A DNA stretch of 64,000 nucleotides. Source: Treponema sp. (GTDB taxonomy: Bacteria > Spirochaetota > Spirochaetia > Treponematales > Breznakiellaceae). The DNA lies in contig JAISCC010000040.1 of assembly GCA_031265845.1 (NCBI GenBank), positions 1-64,000 of the forward strand, in the 5' to 3' direction. Made by a program: the position numbers and the translations under genes. Below, one piece after another: positions 8,008 through 18,034 of the stretch; the first letter of the stretch is position 1, and each line of letters opens with the position of its first letter. Below the pieces are notes generated by a model. The model saw only the letters and a program-made list of their open reading frames with translations. It searched no databases and was not told the origin of the DNA.

Positions 8008-10241
8008 TCGCCTCCGCCGAGTACGCAACGTATTATATGCGCGGCATTGCCGCTTGCGTCGCCGCCGTCTCCGGCGTTTCCAGCAAGCGGTTTTAGCGCG
8101 GGAATGGCGGCGGCGCATTCGCTTCGCGCCCGCGTACAGCGTGGGGCGAAGGGGCAGCCGGGTTCGGGACGCGCCGGATCCGTAACCTTCCCTGGAATGG
8201 GGGTGAGCCGATCCCGTGAATAGTGGCTGCCGAAGCGGGGGCTCGCCGCGACAAGGCTTTTTGTGTAGGGATGGCGCGGGGAAGAGGCGATGACCGCCGA
8301 ATCGGCGCTCTCCATCACCATGCCGCCGTACATCACCATGATCCGGTCGGAAATGTCCGCGACAAGGTCAATGTCGTGGCTGATAAAGATGATCGAGATT
8401 TGTCGGCTTTTCCGCAACGCTTTGAGCAGTTCCACGATCTGCTTCTGTATCGTCACATCCAGCGCCGTAGTCGGCTCGTCGGCGATGAGGAGTTCGCAGT
8501 TCTGCGCGAGCGCCAAAGCTATGCCGATGCGCTGGAGTTGTCCCCCGGAAAACTGATGGGGAAAGTTCGCTAGCCGTTCCCGCCCGTTGGGAAGTCCGGT
8601 TTCGGCGAGCAGGCTTTCCGCTTTCACCAAGGCTTCTTCCCTGCTGATACCGGGATTGCTGTTGCGCAACGTCTCAAAAAACACGCTCGCCATGTTTTGC
8701 AGGGGGTCATATGATCTTCCCGGCTCCTGAAAGATCATCCCAATCTTCCTCCCCCGGTATTCCCGCAACGCCGCTGTAGGGAGTCCGAGCAACTCTTTTC
8801 CGTCGTATTTGACCGAACCGGAAACCACGGCGCTTGCGGGCAGCAACCCCGGAATCGAGTGGGTGGCGACGCTTTTGCCGGAACCGCTTTCCCCCACAAT
8901 TCCCAGTATGCTTCCCCTTTCAAGCGAGAAGGAGACCCCTCTTACGGCTTGGATACGCGCATAGGCGGCGCCGCGCAACACCGGGAACGAGACCCGCAGA
9001 TCGCTCGCTTCAAGGAGGGGCGCAGGAGAGCGCCTGCCATCGCTCGAATCCCCTCCAGTTTCCATTTGATCCGGAACAACCGCCTGAGTGGGTTTCTGAC
9101 TACGGACGGCGGCGTTGCGGGAGCCTTGCGACAGGGCGAATTTACCCTCCATCTTGCCGTCATGAAGAGGCTTTTTCTTTCCAAAGCGCGGAAAGATCGT
9201 GTGGTAGGGATCGTAGTAGTCCCGCAACGCGTCGCCGATAAAGTTGAACGCCAACGTTACCCCCAGAAGGAACCACACCGGAGCCAGAAGCCAGGGGTAG
9301 TTTCGAAGGTTGCTCAACGTGGAAATATCCCGCTTGATGAGGGAACCCCAACTGACCGCCGGATCCACGATGCCCAGTCCCAGGTAGGAGAGGGTGGTTT
9401 CGGTGAGGATGAAGCCGGGAACGCTCAGGGCTACGCTTACGATGAGAAGGCTGGCGATTTGGGGAATGATATGCCGCGCTATTATGACAAGCGAGGGAAT
9501 CGTCTCAAGCTGCGCGTTCATCACGAATTCTTCGCGCTTTATGGCGTGAACCATGCCCCTGATGGTGCGGGCGGAACCGGGCCAGCCTACCAGCGACAGT
9601 ATCAGCGTTATCATTAAATAGGATTGGCCTGAGTCCATGTTGTTTGACAGGAGGGATCGCAGGAACAGTATCAGGTAGAGTCCCGGGATGAGCATGAAGA
9701 ATTCCGAAAAACGCATGATAGCCCAGTCAGTGAAACCGCCGAAATAACCGGAAAGCCCTCCGAACAGTATAGCCAGCGAAAGGGAAATAAACGCGGCGAT
9801 AAACCCGATGGTGAGCGAGATGCGGCTGCCATAGATGATGCGGGAAAAGATGTCCCGCCCCAGATTGTCCGCGCCCATAAGGAACGCCGGATAGTCATTG
9901 TATACATCGTTTCCGGCGCTAAAGAGATGGCGTTCCATCGGGACAAACCCCCAGAGCTTGTAGGGTTGTCCCGGCGCGAAAAAGCGGATAGGCGTGTACT
10001 CTCCCCGCACTCGCGCGTATTTCCAGGTGATGGTGTTGATTACCTGCGCCTTTTGCGCCTGGAGCTTCCCATCTGCAAAGCGCACGTTGGGCGGGTGGTA
10101 GGTCTTGTCCGCGAAAGACGTAGCCGGGCTGTAAGGAGCGATGAATTCCGCAAAAAGCATCAAGAGGTAGAGGATGGCGAGAAGGATGATGGACGCCACG
10201 CCCAGCGGCCTTCGTTTCAGGTAGTGTAAAAACCGTTTCAT
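8004..10241 (-). CDS. Fused oligopeptide ABC permease (OppC/DppC-like) and ATPase (OppD/DppD-like)
   Basis: N-terminal permease (MGADNLGRDIFSRIIYGSRISLTIGF) followed in frame by ATPase (GIVGESGSGKSVATHS, SGGQLQRIGIALAL, LLIADEPTTALDVT). Confidence 0.92.
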   Translation of the reverse strand: MKRFLHYLKRRPLGVASIILLAILYLLMLFAEFIAPYSPATSFADKTYHPPNVRFADGKLQAQKAQVINTITWKYARVRGEYTPIRFFAPGQPYKLWGFVPMERHLFSAGNDVYNDYPAFLMGADNLGRDIFSRIIYGSRISLTIGFIAAFISLSLAILFGGLSGYFGGFTDWAIMRFSEFFMLIPGLYLILFLRSLLSNNMDSGQSYLMITLILSLVGWPGSARTIRGMVHAIKREEFVMNAQLETIPSLVIIARHIIPQIASLLIVSVALSVPGFILTETTLSYLGLGIVDPAVSWGSLIKRDISTLSNLRNYPWLLAPVWFLLGVTLAFNFIGDALRDYYDPYHTIFPRFGKKKPLHDGKMEGKFALSQGSRNAAVRSQKPTQAVVPDQMETGGDSSDGRRSPAPLLEASDLRVSFPVLRGAAYARIQAVRGVSFSLERGSILGIVGESGSGKSVATHSIPGLLPASAVVSGSVKYDGKELLGLPTAALREYRGRKIGMIFQEPGRSYDPLQNMASVFFETLRNSNPGISREEALVKAESLLAETGLPNGRERLANFPHQFSGGQLQRIGIALALAQNCELLIADEPTTALDVTIQKQIVELLKALRKSRQISIIFISHDIDLVADISDRIMVMYGGMVMESADSAVIASSPRHPYTKSLVAASPRFGSHYSRDRLTPIPGKVTDPARPEPGCPFAPRCTRARSECAAAIPALKPLAGNAGDGGDASGNAAHIIRCVLGGGE

Positions 10242-10249
10242 GCGCCCTC

Positions 10250-11377
10250 CTATTCCTTGCCGTACCGTATCCTGGGATCGACGAGAGCCAGGAGGATGTC
10301 CGCCAGCGCCATGCCGAGCAATGTCAAAAAAGAAATGAACATGAGATTCGCCAGCACCAGGTTGATGTCTTCCTGCAACACCGCTTCATACATGAGCCGC
10401 CCTATGCCGGGGTAGGCGAAGATGATTTCGAGTATCAGGGAGCCGGAAAAGAGGCTCGCCAAGAGATTCGCGCTTCCGGTGATGTAGGGGTTCAGCGTGT
10501 TGCGGAAGGCGTGGTTAAAGTACACCCTCCATTCCCGTATGCCCCGCGAGCGGAGGCTTACGATGTAGGGTTGCCCCAGTTGGTCAAGCATGGTGGCCCG
10601 GATCATGCGCAAAGTTCCGCCTATGCCTCCCAGGAAGGACGCGAGAAGGGGGAGGAAAATGTGATGCATATAGGAGAACACAAACCTGCCCGGCGCTTCC
10701 GCAAAGGGAAAGGGAGGATAGGCGGTTACCGGGAACAGTCCGGTGATTGACGCCGCAAGCTGGAGCAGGATGAGCATGAGTATCCCCGGAAAGGCGTGGA
10801 GCGCCAGCGCGAAAAAGGTCGCCGCCAAATCGACGCGAGTTCCCGCTTTTGTAGAAAAGTAAACGCCCAGAAAGAAGGAGAAAAAAGTGATAAGCGCCAA
10901 CGCGATGAGGTTGAGGACAAGCGAGTTTACAATACGGCTAGCGATGAGAAAAGAAACCGGCGCGCGTGAGATAAGGCTTGCCCCCAAGTCTCCCCGCAGG
11001 ATGACCTGTCTAAGCCAGCGGAAGTACTGGGTGTAAAACGGCTGATCCAGCCCCAACTCCGCTCGTCTTGCGGCGATCTGATCAGGACTCATCGCCGTCT
11101 CAGCCCGTCCGCCTCGGGAGTGGGCGTTTTCGGTGAATATCTGCTGCCTGATCACCTGATCCACAATGTCTCCGGGCGCCAGTTCCATGAGCGCGAAGAC
11201 CGCAAAGCCCAAAAGAAAGAGCATCGCCGCCATAGTGACAAGCCGACTTATGATGTAGGAAACGAGCGGCGCCCTGCGCTTGAAGGCGTAGAATGGCCGC
11301 CCGGCAACGCTCCCTATCCGGCGCATCTGATTCACGACAACCCCTGCGGGCCTTTCCTGTCCGTCCTTGTTCATCAT
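10250..11377 (-). CDS. Oligopeptide ABC permease, OppB/DppB-like
   Basis: FALMELAPGD...LGLDQPFYTQYFRWLRQVILRGDLGAS...IIFAYPGIGRLMYEAV, typical of DppB. Confidence 0.92.
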   Translation of the reverse strand: MMNKDGQERPAGVVVNQMRRIGSVAGRPFYAFKRRAPLVSYIISRLVTMAAMLFLLGFAVFALMELAPGDIVDQVIRQQIFTENAHSRGGRAETAMSPDQIAARRAELGLDQPFYTQYFRWLRQVILRGDLGASLISRAPVSFLIASRIVNSLVLNLIALALITFFSFFLGVYFSTKAGTRVDLAATFFALALHAFPGILMLILLQLAASITGLFPVTAYPPFPFAEAPGRFVFSYMHHIFLPLLASFLGGIGGTLRMIRATMLDQLGQPYIVSLRSRGIREWRVYFNHAFRNTLNPYITGSANLLASLFSGSLILEIIFAYPGIGRLMYEAVLQEDINLVLANLMFISFLTLLGMALADILLALVDPRIRYGKE

Positions 11378-11883
11378 CCGCTCTTTTTTCCTCGCTTGAA
11401 TTGCTCTTGGTTCCTTGCTGGAATCAGCCTCAATTCCCCGTTTGAGTTAGGAGCGGGACGCGCTTGACAGAGCAAAGGAATATGCAAGGGCTGATCGCCA
11501 CGAACCCCAACGAGCCGTTCATGCGCCAAGCCAACCATCGCATCCTTGTATTCAAAAGGCAATGCGCCGGGGAGCATGTCTTTTGCGTTGGGAACCGCTA
11601 CGGCGGGAAGCGCGGCGCGGCGGTTTTTCCACTGAATTTTTACGTCTTCCGTTACATTATACATGTCCGTCTTGCCGTCCGCCAGAGTGGACGCCGCTGT
11701 TTCCACAATGGCAAGCCTCAACGTTTGCCGGGCGTCCTCGTTGACAACCAACGTCCACGCCCCGGTATCGGGCGCCGCTTGAACCGTCAAGGCGCGCATT
11801 TCGCTTTCTTTGATATATCCACGGTTTGCAAGCCCCCGGTCAATGACGTTTTCCAGCATAATTTCTTCCTTAAAAACGCTCAT
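11374..11883 (-). CDS. Hypothetical protein; N-terminal part resembles the ORF at 15082-15435
   Basis: Start overlaps the operon; shared pattern GYI..E.....LT...A..TGAW.LV.N.....LRL. Confidence 0.5.
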   Translation of the reverse strand: MSVFKEEIMLENVIDRGLANRGYIKESEMRALTVQAAPDTGAWTLVVNEDARQTLRLAIVETAASTLADGKTDMYNVTEDVKIQWKNRRAALPAVAVPNAKDMLPGALPFEYKDAMVGLAHERLVGVRGDQPLHIPLLCQARPAPNSNGELRLIPARNQEQFKRGKKSG

Positions 11884-12065
11884 ACTCGCCTCCTATGCGA
11901 GCCGCTTCCGGCGGCGGTCAATTGTCTCTCTGCCGCAAATATACCACATGAGGGGGTTTTTGTATAGTTGCGCGCCTGCGGCGAATGGAAACGTGAGAGC
12001 GACGGGAGCGTGGCGGCAAAGCCGTTCCACAAACTTCCGTCCGAACGGAACCCCGATGGACATTT

Positions 12066-12938
12066 TTATCCATACCATATTTTTCTCCAAATAGGATAGG
12101 CAAGCCATTCACTCGCGGACTTGCTCCCCATGTGGGCGGCTTTTTTTATTAACGCCACGCCTTTTTCCTCATCCTTGGCTATATCTCTTCCATAATAATA
12201 ATGTGTTCCAAGATGGAATATGTTACGGCAATCGCTTTTGTGGATACAGTCAAGCTCAATCGTTCCATTTACAGGTATCCTCCAATAAAAATCTCCGCTT
12301 GTAAAATAATCTATTATTACATTAGCGTCATCCTCCCATTTTATATAATGGATGCATTTTTTCACGACCCGCAGGGCGCTGTGGAAAACCGTTGTTTTAT
12401 GTATCAACTGGCGCTCCTTATATATTTCCAAAACAACGCCGCTGTCATAAAATACGCCGGCATCCTGAAAATCATATTTGAACGACATCTGCGCCGTATA
12501 TATGCCATTCGATGCGGGCTCCAGATATTTTTCCTCAAACAAGAAATTGTTCGCCGTAATTGTATTATAAGATTCCACAAAATTATTCCCGTTTATGTCA
12601 TTAAGGGCGGCGTATTCCATAATTCTGTTATGGATTATGTCAAGCGATGTTCTTTGAATATCCTTAACGCTTCTGTTTTGGAAATTCCGGCAATCATACG
12701 CTACATATAAATATATATCTTCTTCCGGCGAAGAGTATCTGCCAAAAGATATTTTTTTTGTGTTTTCCATGTCATCCGTCATTATAACTTTCAACATCTT
12801 TATTTTACCGGTTGTCACCGGTTTTAGATAATATTTATACATAAGTCCAAGCCAATGGCAATATTCGTCATATCGCTTGATATCTTCATAAGGGGTTTTA
12901 GTGTCTTCATAACGAAACTCAATATAGTTCAATTCCAT
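12066..12938 (-). CDS. Hypothetical protein with one C-terminal Sel1-like repeat
   Basis: C-terminus LGTHYYYGRDIAKDEEKGVALIKKAAHMGSKSASEWL; AT-rich relative to flanks. Confidence 0.6.
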   Translation of the reverse strand: MELNYIEFRYEDTKTPYEDIKRYDEYCHWLGLMYKYYLKPVTTGKIKMLKVIMTDDMENTKKISFGRYSSPEEDIYLYVAYDCRNFQNRSVKDIQRTSLDIIHNRIMEYAALNDINGNNFVESYNTITANNFLFEEKYLEPASNGIYTAQMSFKYDFQDAGVFYDSGVVLEIYKERQLIHKTTVFHSALRVVKKCIHYIKWEDDANVIIDYFTSGDFYWRIPVNGTIELDCIHKSDCRNIFHLGTHYYYGRDIAKDEEKGVALIKKAAHMGSKSASEWLAYPIWRKIWYG

Positions 12939-13244
12939 AAATTGTCATTCCATATTTTCCAGAAAATGATCGGCTGTCAATTGAGAAGGGCGGCCGTCAA
13001 ACCCCGCCTGCTAGTATCTAACATTCAGTAACCGCAACCTGCTGTCTGCCGCTTCCTCATGGCTCTACAGAGTACGGCGGCGCATACAGTTTGCGGCAAT
13101 GCAGGCGCCGGATTAACGCCGTTTGCGCTTTTACAGCGCTCCGCCTGCTATACGCTTCTTTTTAAATTCGTCAAACAAAGCGTTCTTGCCAACCTTTTAG
13201 AAAAAGCGCCGCCGCCGCATAGAGCGAACAAGAACGCAAAGCGT

Positions 13245-15092
13245 TCACTCCTTGAGAAAGACATGGGTCAACTGAAGCCCGCTCTTGTTGTCGTAGTACA
13301 CATTGCGCTGATCCCAGCGGTTGTTAAGCGCGAAAAAGCCCCGGCTGCGCACGAGGTAAATGAGCGGGCATTGTTCCAGAATGACGCGCTGGTATTCGTC
13401 CCAAAACACCTTTGCCCTTGCCGAGTCTACCGTATAGACGCCTTCGTTATAGAGATAGTCGACGCGCGCCTCCCAGTCCGTAGCCGGGCTTTCCTGCTGG
13501 GGATACCACATGTGGAGGTTCCCGCTGGACACCCAGACATTGCTCCCTTGTGAAGGGAAAATACTGGAACCGGAAAACGCCATGATCACGGATTCCCAGT
13601 CCCATGTTTCAAAAAGTTGCTCCACGAGTTTCTGGAAATCCACCACCCGGATAGTGGCTTTGATCCCCACCCGGCTCAATTCGTCGGCGATTATGGAAGC
13701 GATGTCGTTGGTGACTGCGCTGTCGGACTGTATGGCCAGGTTGAATTCGACCGGCCGCCCCTGACTGTCCTTCATAACGCCGGAACTGTCCCGCGTCATG
13801 CCGATGGAGGACAACAACTGTATCGCCCTGTTCGGATCGTATTCGTATTGCAGCCGGATTTCCTCATCATAGTAAGGGTTGGTTTCCGGGAAGAAGTGCA
13901 GTTTCGGCTTGGCAAGCCCCCGGTACACCTGATTGATGATCCGCTCGCGGTTTAAGAGGCTGCTCATCGCCTGGCGGAATTCCGTTTTGGAAAACCATTC
14001 GTAGAAGGGCTTGCCGCTGTTTTTGGGATTCTGGTTAAATGTCCAAAAGCTGGCGTTTTGGGACCCTTCGTTGTTGTACACCGTGTAATCCGCGCCCCGC
14101 CCCGCCCCGCGCTGGTTGTTTGCCAACTCGTCCAGGTCTTCGGGTCGGGAAGTGTAGGACTCTATCTTTCCTTCTTTGAAAAGCAGATACCGTGTGTTTT
14201 CATCGGGAATAATCCGCAGAACTTCTTCATCAGGATACGGAACGGATACGCCGGCGCTGTCTTTTTCCCAGTAGTTGGGATTCCGTTTGTATACCAGGCG
14301 TTGCCCGGCCGTGTATTCGGTCAGGTAGTACCTCCCGCAGGACGGGATGAGTTTCGGGTCGGTGTTGACGCCGTAGACGCCCAGCGTTCCCTGAACGCCA
14401 TTTTGTTTTTTCGCTTCTTCATACCCATACCGGGGCATAACGATCATGTTGGTCGCAAGGAGGGGTTCCGCCACGATCCGGGGAAAGTGAAACACAAAAC
14501 GCAGATCGTCTATCTTTTCAATGTCCACATGGGCTTCGCTTCCGTCTTCCATTTCCAAAAACTGCTGGTAGTACCCTGAACTCTGGAACTGCGGATCGCC
14601 GTGAATCTCGTTGTACCAGAAAATAATGTCATCACTAGTAACCTGTATCTTCCTGTCGGATTCGTACCATGTCCAGTAGAGATCGTCCCGCAACGTATAG
14701 ATCACGTCAAGGGCGTCCTCCTCTTCGTTGGCGCGGATCTCAAAAGACGCGGCGCGGGGCTTCCACTCCCGAAGCAGGGTATCGTAATCCACCAGGTAGT
14801 CAATCATATAGTTGGTTACGGCGCCCGTTACGCCGTCCTGTTCGGCAATCAAGAGGTTAAAGCTCTTGGGATCCTGGCTTATCACGTCGTTCCAGGTTCC
14901 GCCGGTTTTTCCGGGCGCAAAGTCTTCCCCGTTCCATGGTTTGGAAACGGTCTTCGCAATAATCTCATGTATCCCCCGCAATTCAAGGGACGCCAAGTCT
15001 TCCGGGGAAAGCTCGTCTTCCTTTGAACATGCGGAAAAGACAAGCGCAAACAGCAAGGGTAAAAAGAGTGAAAGCGGCGTTTTATGGTTCAT
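13245..15092 (-). CDS. Oligopeptide ABC transporter substrate-binding lipoprotein (SBP_bac_5-like)
   Basis: Lipobox FALVFSAC; SBP5-like segments (YYLTEYTAGQRLVYKRNPNYWE, FRQAMSSLLNRERIINQVYRGLAKP); SD GGAGG before ATG at 15092. Confidence 0.9.
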   Translation of the reverse strand: MNHKTPLSLFLPLLFALVFSACSKEDELSPEDLASLELRGIHEIIAKTVSKPWNGEDFAPGKTGGTWNDVISQDPKSFNLLIAEQDGVTGAVTNYMIDYLVDYDTLLREWKPRAASFEIRANEEEDALDVIYTLRDDLYWTWYESDRKIQVTSDDIIFWYNEIHGDPQFQSSGYYQQFLEMEDGSEAHVDIEKIDDLRFVFHFPRIVAEPLLATNMIVMPRYGYEEAKKQNGVQGTLGVYGVNTDPKLIPSCGRYYLTEYTAGQRLVYKRNPNYWEKDSAGVSVPYPDEEVLRIIPDENTRYLLFKEGKIESYTSRPEDLDELANNQRGAGRGADYTVYNNEGSQNASFWTFNQNPKNSGKPFYEWFSKTEFRQAMSSLLNRERIINQVYRGLAKPKLHFFPETNPYYDEEIRLQYEYDPNRAIQLLSSIGMTRDSSGVMKDSQGRPVEFNLAIQSDSAVTNDIASIIADELSRVGIKATIRVVDFQKLVEQLFETWDWESVIMAFSGSSIFPSQGSNVWVSSGNLHMWYPQQESPATDWEARVDYLYNEGVYTVDSARAKVFWDEYQRVILEQCPLIYLVRSRGFFALNNRWDQRNVYYDNKSGLQLTHVFLKE

Positions 15093-15435
15093 ACGTCCTC
15101 CACGCGCCGACCGCATCGTCGGCGCCTTCTCGATCATTCCAGCGTACTGCCGCACATTCCATTGTCTGGCAAGTGGATTCTTCCTTTATGCCGCCGTTCC
15201 GGATGAAAGCCATAGGCTTTCGCACAGTTTTACTGGTCTTTTTCAGGTTAAGCCTCAACTTTTGACTGGTTTCCCCATTGATGACCAGTATCCACGCGCC
15301 TATAGTAACCAGCGCGTTCATCGTCAACTGTCGCGCATGCTCCCGGTGTATATATCCCGGGTTTGTCACGCCCTGATATTCGTTATGTACCAAAGTGATT
15401 TTCGTATACACCCATATACGCCTCCTTACAATCAA
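15082..15435 (-). CDS. Hypothetical short protein, apparent paralogue of 11374-11883 N-terminus (possibly a remnant)
   Basis: GVTNPGYIHREHARQLTMNALVTIGAWILVINGETSQKLRL compared with GLANRGYIKESEMRALTVQAAPDTGAWTLVVNEDARQTLRL. Confidence 0.4.
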   Translation of the reverse strand: MIVRRRIWVYTKITLVHNEYQGVTNPGYIHREHARQLTMNALVTIGAWILVINGETSQKLRLNLKKTSKTVRKPMAFIRNGGIKEESTCQTMECAAVRWNDREGADDAVGAWRTYEP

Positions 15436-15763
15436 GCATAGCAGAAAAAGCGAGAATGGGAAAGTCTCCCACTGTCGATACGTTAAGAGCCTGTTTAATA
15501 TCTTTTGGGCGACAGCGATATAAACGCAAGAAGCGTCATTTGTAGTGTGTTATGTGCAATGCCCCCCTAATATTTTCTGGAAAATGTATTGGAAAATAAT
15601 TGAATAAATGATTATAGGAAATAAAGCATAGGAATATGGTATAAGAAATGACGTAAAAGACAAATCCGAAAGCAAAGTTTTTTGCCCCCAAATTTATTGT
15701 AGCCCGCGCCATCCGTGGCGCGGGAAGTTTATCGTATCCGACCATAAAAAATATAATAATGGG

Positions 15764-16240
15764 GTGCGTCTGGCAAATGAACCGGTAAACACGGTCGAAG
15801 AAGCATACAAGCATGCGGGGTGTCATATGCGGCGGTGGAAAATGGAGCGGTTTCACTATGCGCCGAAGAGCGGACGCGCCGTAGAAAAGTTACCGGAGCG
15901 GAGCGCAGGCAAGACGGCGGCGCCCATCCTGACGCGCTCAATAATCGCGGCGATGACGCTGAACATGGCGCATATGGGGCGACTCGAACCGGAACCCCCC
16001 TGTTCCGCATTGCCGGGGCCGGATGAGCGGAAGCTGCCGCGGAAGCTGCCGTACCGCATAGCGAACAAGACAAAGAAGGAACCGAAGAAGGCGCATACGA
16101 TTAAAGAGGCGGTGGACTATCCGGGACGGCTGGGAGGACCGAAACGCGCTCCCAGCGACGGGCCGCCGGGAGTGAAAACCATTTGGATGGGGTCAATGAA
16201 ACTTTACATCCTGCTGGCCCGCCGACAGTACCCCGCGTGA
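15764..16240 (+). pseudogene. C-terminal fragment of an IS4-family (Tn5/IS50-like) transposase
   Basis: VEEAYKHAGCHMRRWKMERFHYAPKSG...AVDYPGRLGG...GPPGVKTIWMGSMKLYIL resembles a Tn5-type transposase C-terminus; no N-terminal part present. Confidence 0.65.
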
Positions 16241-16740
16241 AATCTGTGGGTCAAGTTTAGCCCTTGAGTCGGGGATTTTTAATTAAATACAATGCCGAAT
16301 TCCATTACCCGGAATATATACGGATAGGAAATTATAAAAACAGCGGATATGACTATACGGTTAAAATTTATATTTTTACCGGAAACGAACTTGACTTCTG
16401 ATAGGGTGTAGAAAAGCAACGCCCGACATCCTTGTCGGGCGCTTCGCAGTGGATTTTCGCATCGCCTGACAGGTCTGTATATGCTTCGCCGCTCCAAAAC
16501 GTTGCAAACAGCAGGGATGTTGAGTGAATTTCAGATAATAGACTTAAATGACAAAATAAACGAAATGCATATATTGCCAACATTATTTGCGGCAACCTAT
16601 TCTTATACAAATGAAAGCGGACGGAATCATTCTCGCATATAATGGACCGGCCTCGACCCAGGAATACCGAGAGAAGCGACTCTACTTCTTGATTTGTTTT
16701 GCAAGACGCCCGCATCCGCAGGCATTTTTGTATGGAAACT

Positions 16741-16770
16741 GTCATTGCGAGGAGCAAAGCGACGAAGCAA
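16741..16770. repeat. Dispersed GTCATTGCGAGGAGCAAAGCGACGAAGCAA repeat
   Basis: Matches a repeat type seen in many bacterial genomes (CGTCATTGCGAG...GAAGCAATC). Confidence 0.7.
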
Positions 16771-16985
16771 GCGCGTCCGACGCCCCGCCGGTTATCCAAA
16801 GATGACTGTCATGCGCTTTTTGATATTTTGTGAGCGTTGCCGCGGTAAATTCGCGGCGTATCGTTATTCACAGTCGTTTGATTCGCTTTTCGATGCCGGA
16901 GGGTGGAAAACAGCGGCAACCGGCAATTTGGAAGCGCGTTAGCGGGTTCTCAACGGCGAACCTAAACCTCTTTCTATGCGGATGT

Positions 16986-17003
16986 CCCGCCCTTTAGGGC
17001 GGG
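16986..17003 (-). terminator. Hairpin 3' of the GT2 gene
   Basis: CCCGCCC-TTTA-GGGCGGG just beyond the minus-strand stop at 17015. Confidence 0.5.
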
Positions 17004-17014
17004 GAATTTCCTTC

Positions 17015-18028
17015 CTAATTGAACCCGAAAACCCTTTGCGACGCCTCATAAACAGAAATGGAAATGTCGCGCCCGATTATTCCGGGCAAATTAACGAGCC
17101 AACCCAAGAAACCGTAGCGGAGTTTGTTGTATAAACGCTTGTTATGGTCCCGGATAAACTCCCACAACAGCTTCTTCTTGTGTAAATTTTCCTTATCGCC
17201 TGAACGTATCAGCAATATTGAAGAGATCATCGTTACAATTTCCAAATAGTGAAACAAATAGACGAATTGCCGCTTGTCACGTATATCGACTAAATTGAGC
17301 GAAGCGATCATCATGCGATTCACCAGCAGTTGCTGATCAATCTTTTTGATCATGGTTTCTTCATGAACCGATTGCTCATTCCTGCCGATGAAGTAGCGGT
17401 AGAAATCCACGTCAAGGTAGCGCATTGTGTTCACCTTCCGCAACGGAATATAGGCGTAGAGATTATCCACATAAAAGGTGTGGCGGGGCAGTTCCAATCC
17501 GCTTTCGCGCAATACGCTGGTACGATATATAATGGAATGCATCAGGAGGTACTGCCCCTTGCGGAAGCGCCGTGTTTCGCTCCATGTGAAGATGCGGCCT
17601 TCGGGCAAGACATTGGTGTAACGCATGACTTTCTTGCGTTTCTTGCCCTGCTTCTCGTAGACAAAATTAGTCACAACCATATCCGGCTGTTCCAAACCGG
17701 CGCATTGACGGAGCGTGGCAAGCGTTTCTTTATACGCGGCGGCGTCCAGCCAGTCGTCGCTGTCCACCACCTTGACAAATGCGCCGGTACTGTAGGTGAC
17801 GCCGGTCGTCACCGCCGCGCCGTGTCCGCCGTTTTCCTGATAAAACACCGTGACACTATCAGGGTATGCCTTTTGGTATTCATCCGCAATGGCGCCGGTT
17901 TTGTCTGTGGATCCATCATTGACAATAAGAATTTCGACGTCATCGCCGCCGGGCAACAACGAATCAATGCACCGCCGCATATAGTCTTGAGAATTGTAAC
18001 AGGGAACTACGATTGACAACACTTTCAT
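17015..18028 (-). CDS. Glycosyltransferase family 2
   Basis: LSIVVPCYNSQDYMRRCIDSLLPG...EILIVNDGSTDKTGAIADEY...VKVVDSDDWLD. Confidence 0.93.
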   Translation of the reverse strand: MKVLSIVVPCYNSQDYMRRCIDSLLPGGDDVEILIVNDGSTDKTGAIADEYQKAYPDSVTVFYQENGGHGAAVTTGVTYSTGAFVKVVDSDDWLDAAAYKETLATLRQCAGLEQPDMVVTNFVYEKQGKKRKKVMRYTNVLPEGRIFTWSETRRFRKGQYLLMHSIIYRTSVLRESGLELPRHTFYVDNLYAYIPLRKVNTMRYLDVDFYRYFIGRNEQSVHEETMIKKIDQQLLVNRMMIASLNLVDIRDKRQFVYLFHYLEIVTMISSILLIRSGDKENLHKKKLLWEFIRDHNKRLYNKLRYGFLGWLVNLPGIIGRDISISVYEASQRVFGFN

Positions 18029-18034
18029 ACAGTT

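Noticed and set aside
8859-9617. 252-aa plus-strand ORF
   Set aside because: Antisense to the DppC-DppD fusion; shadow ORF.
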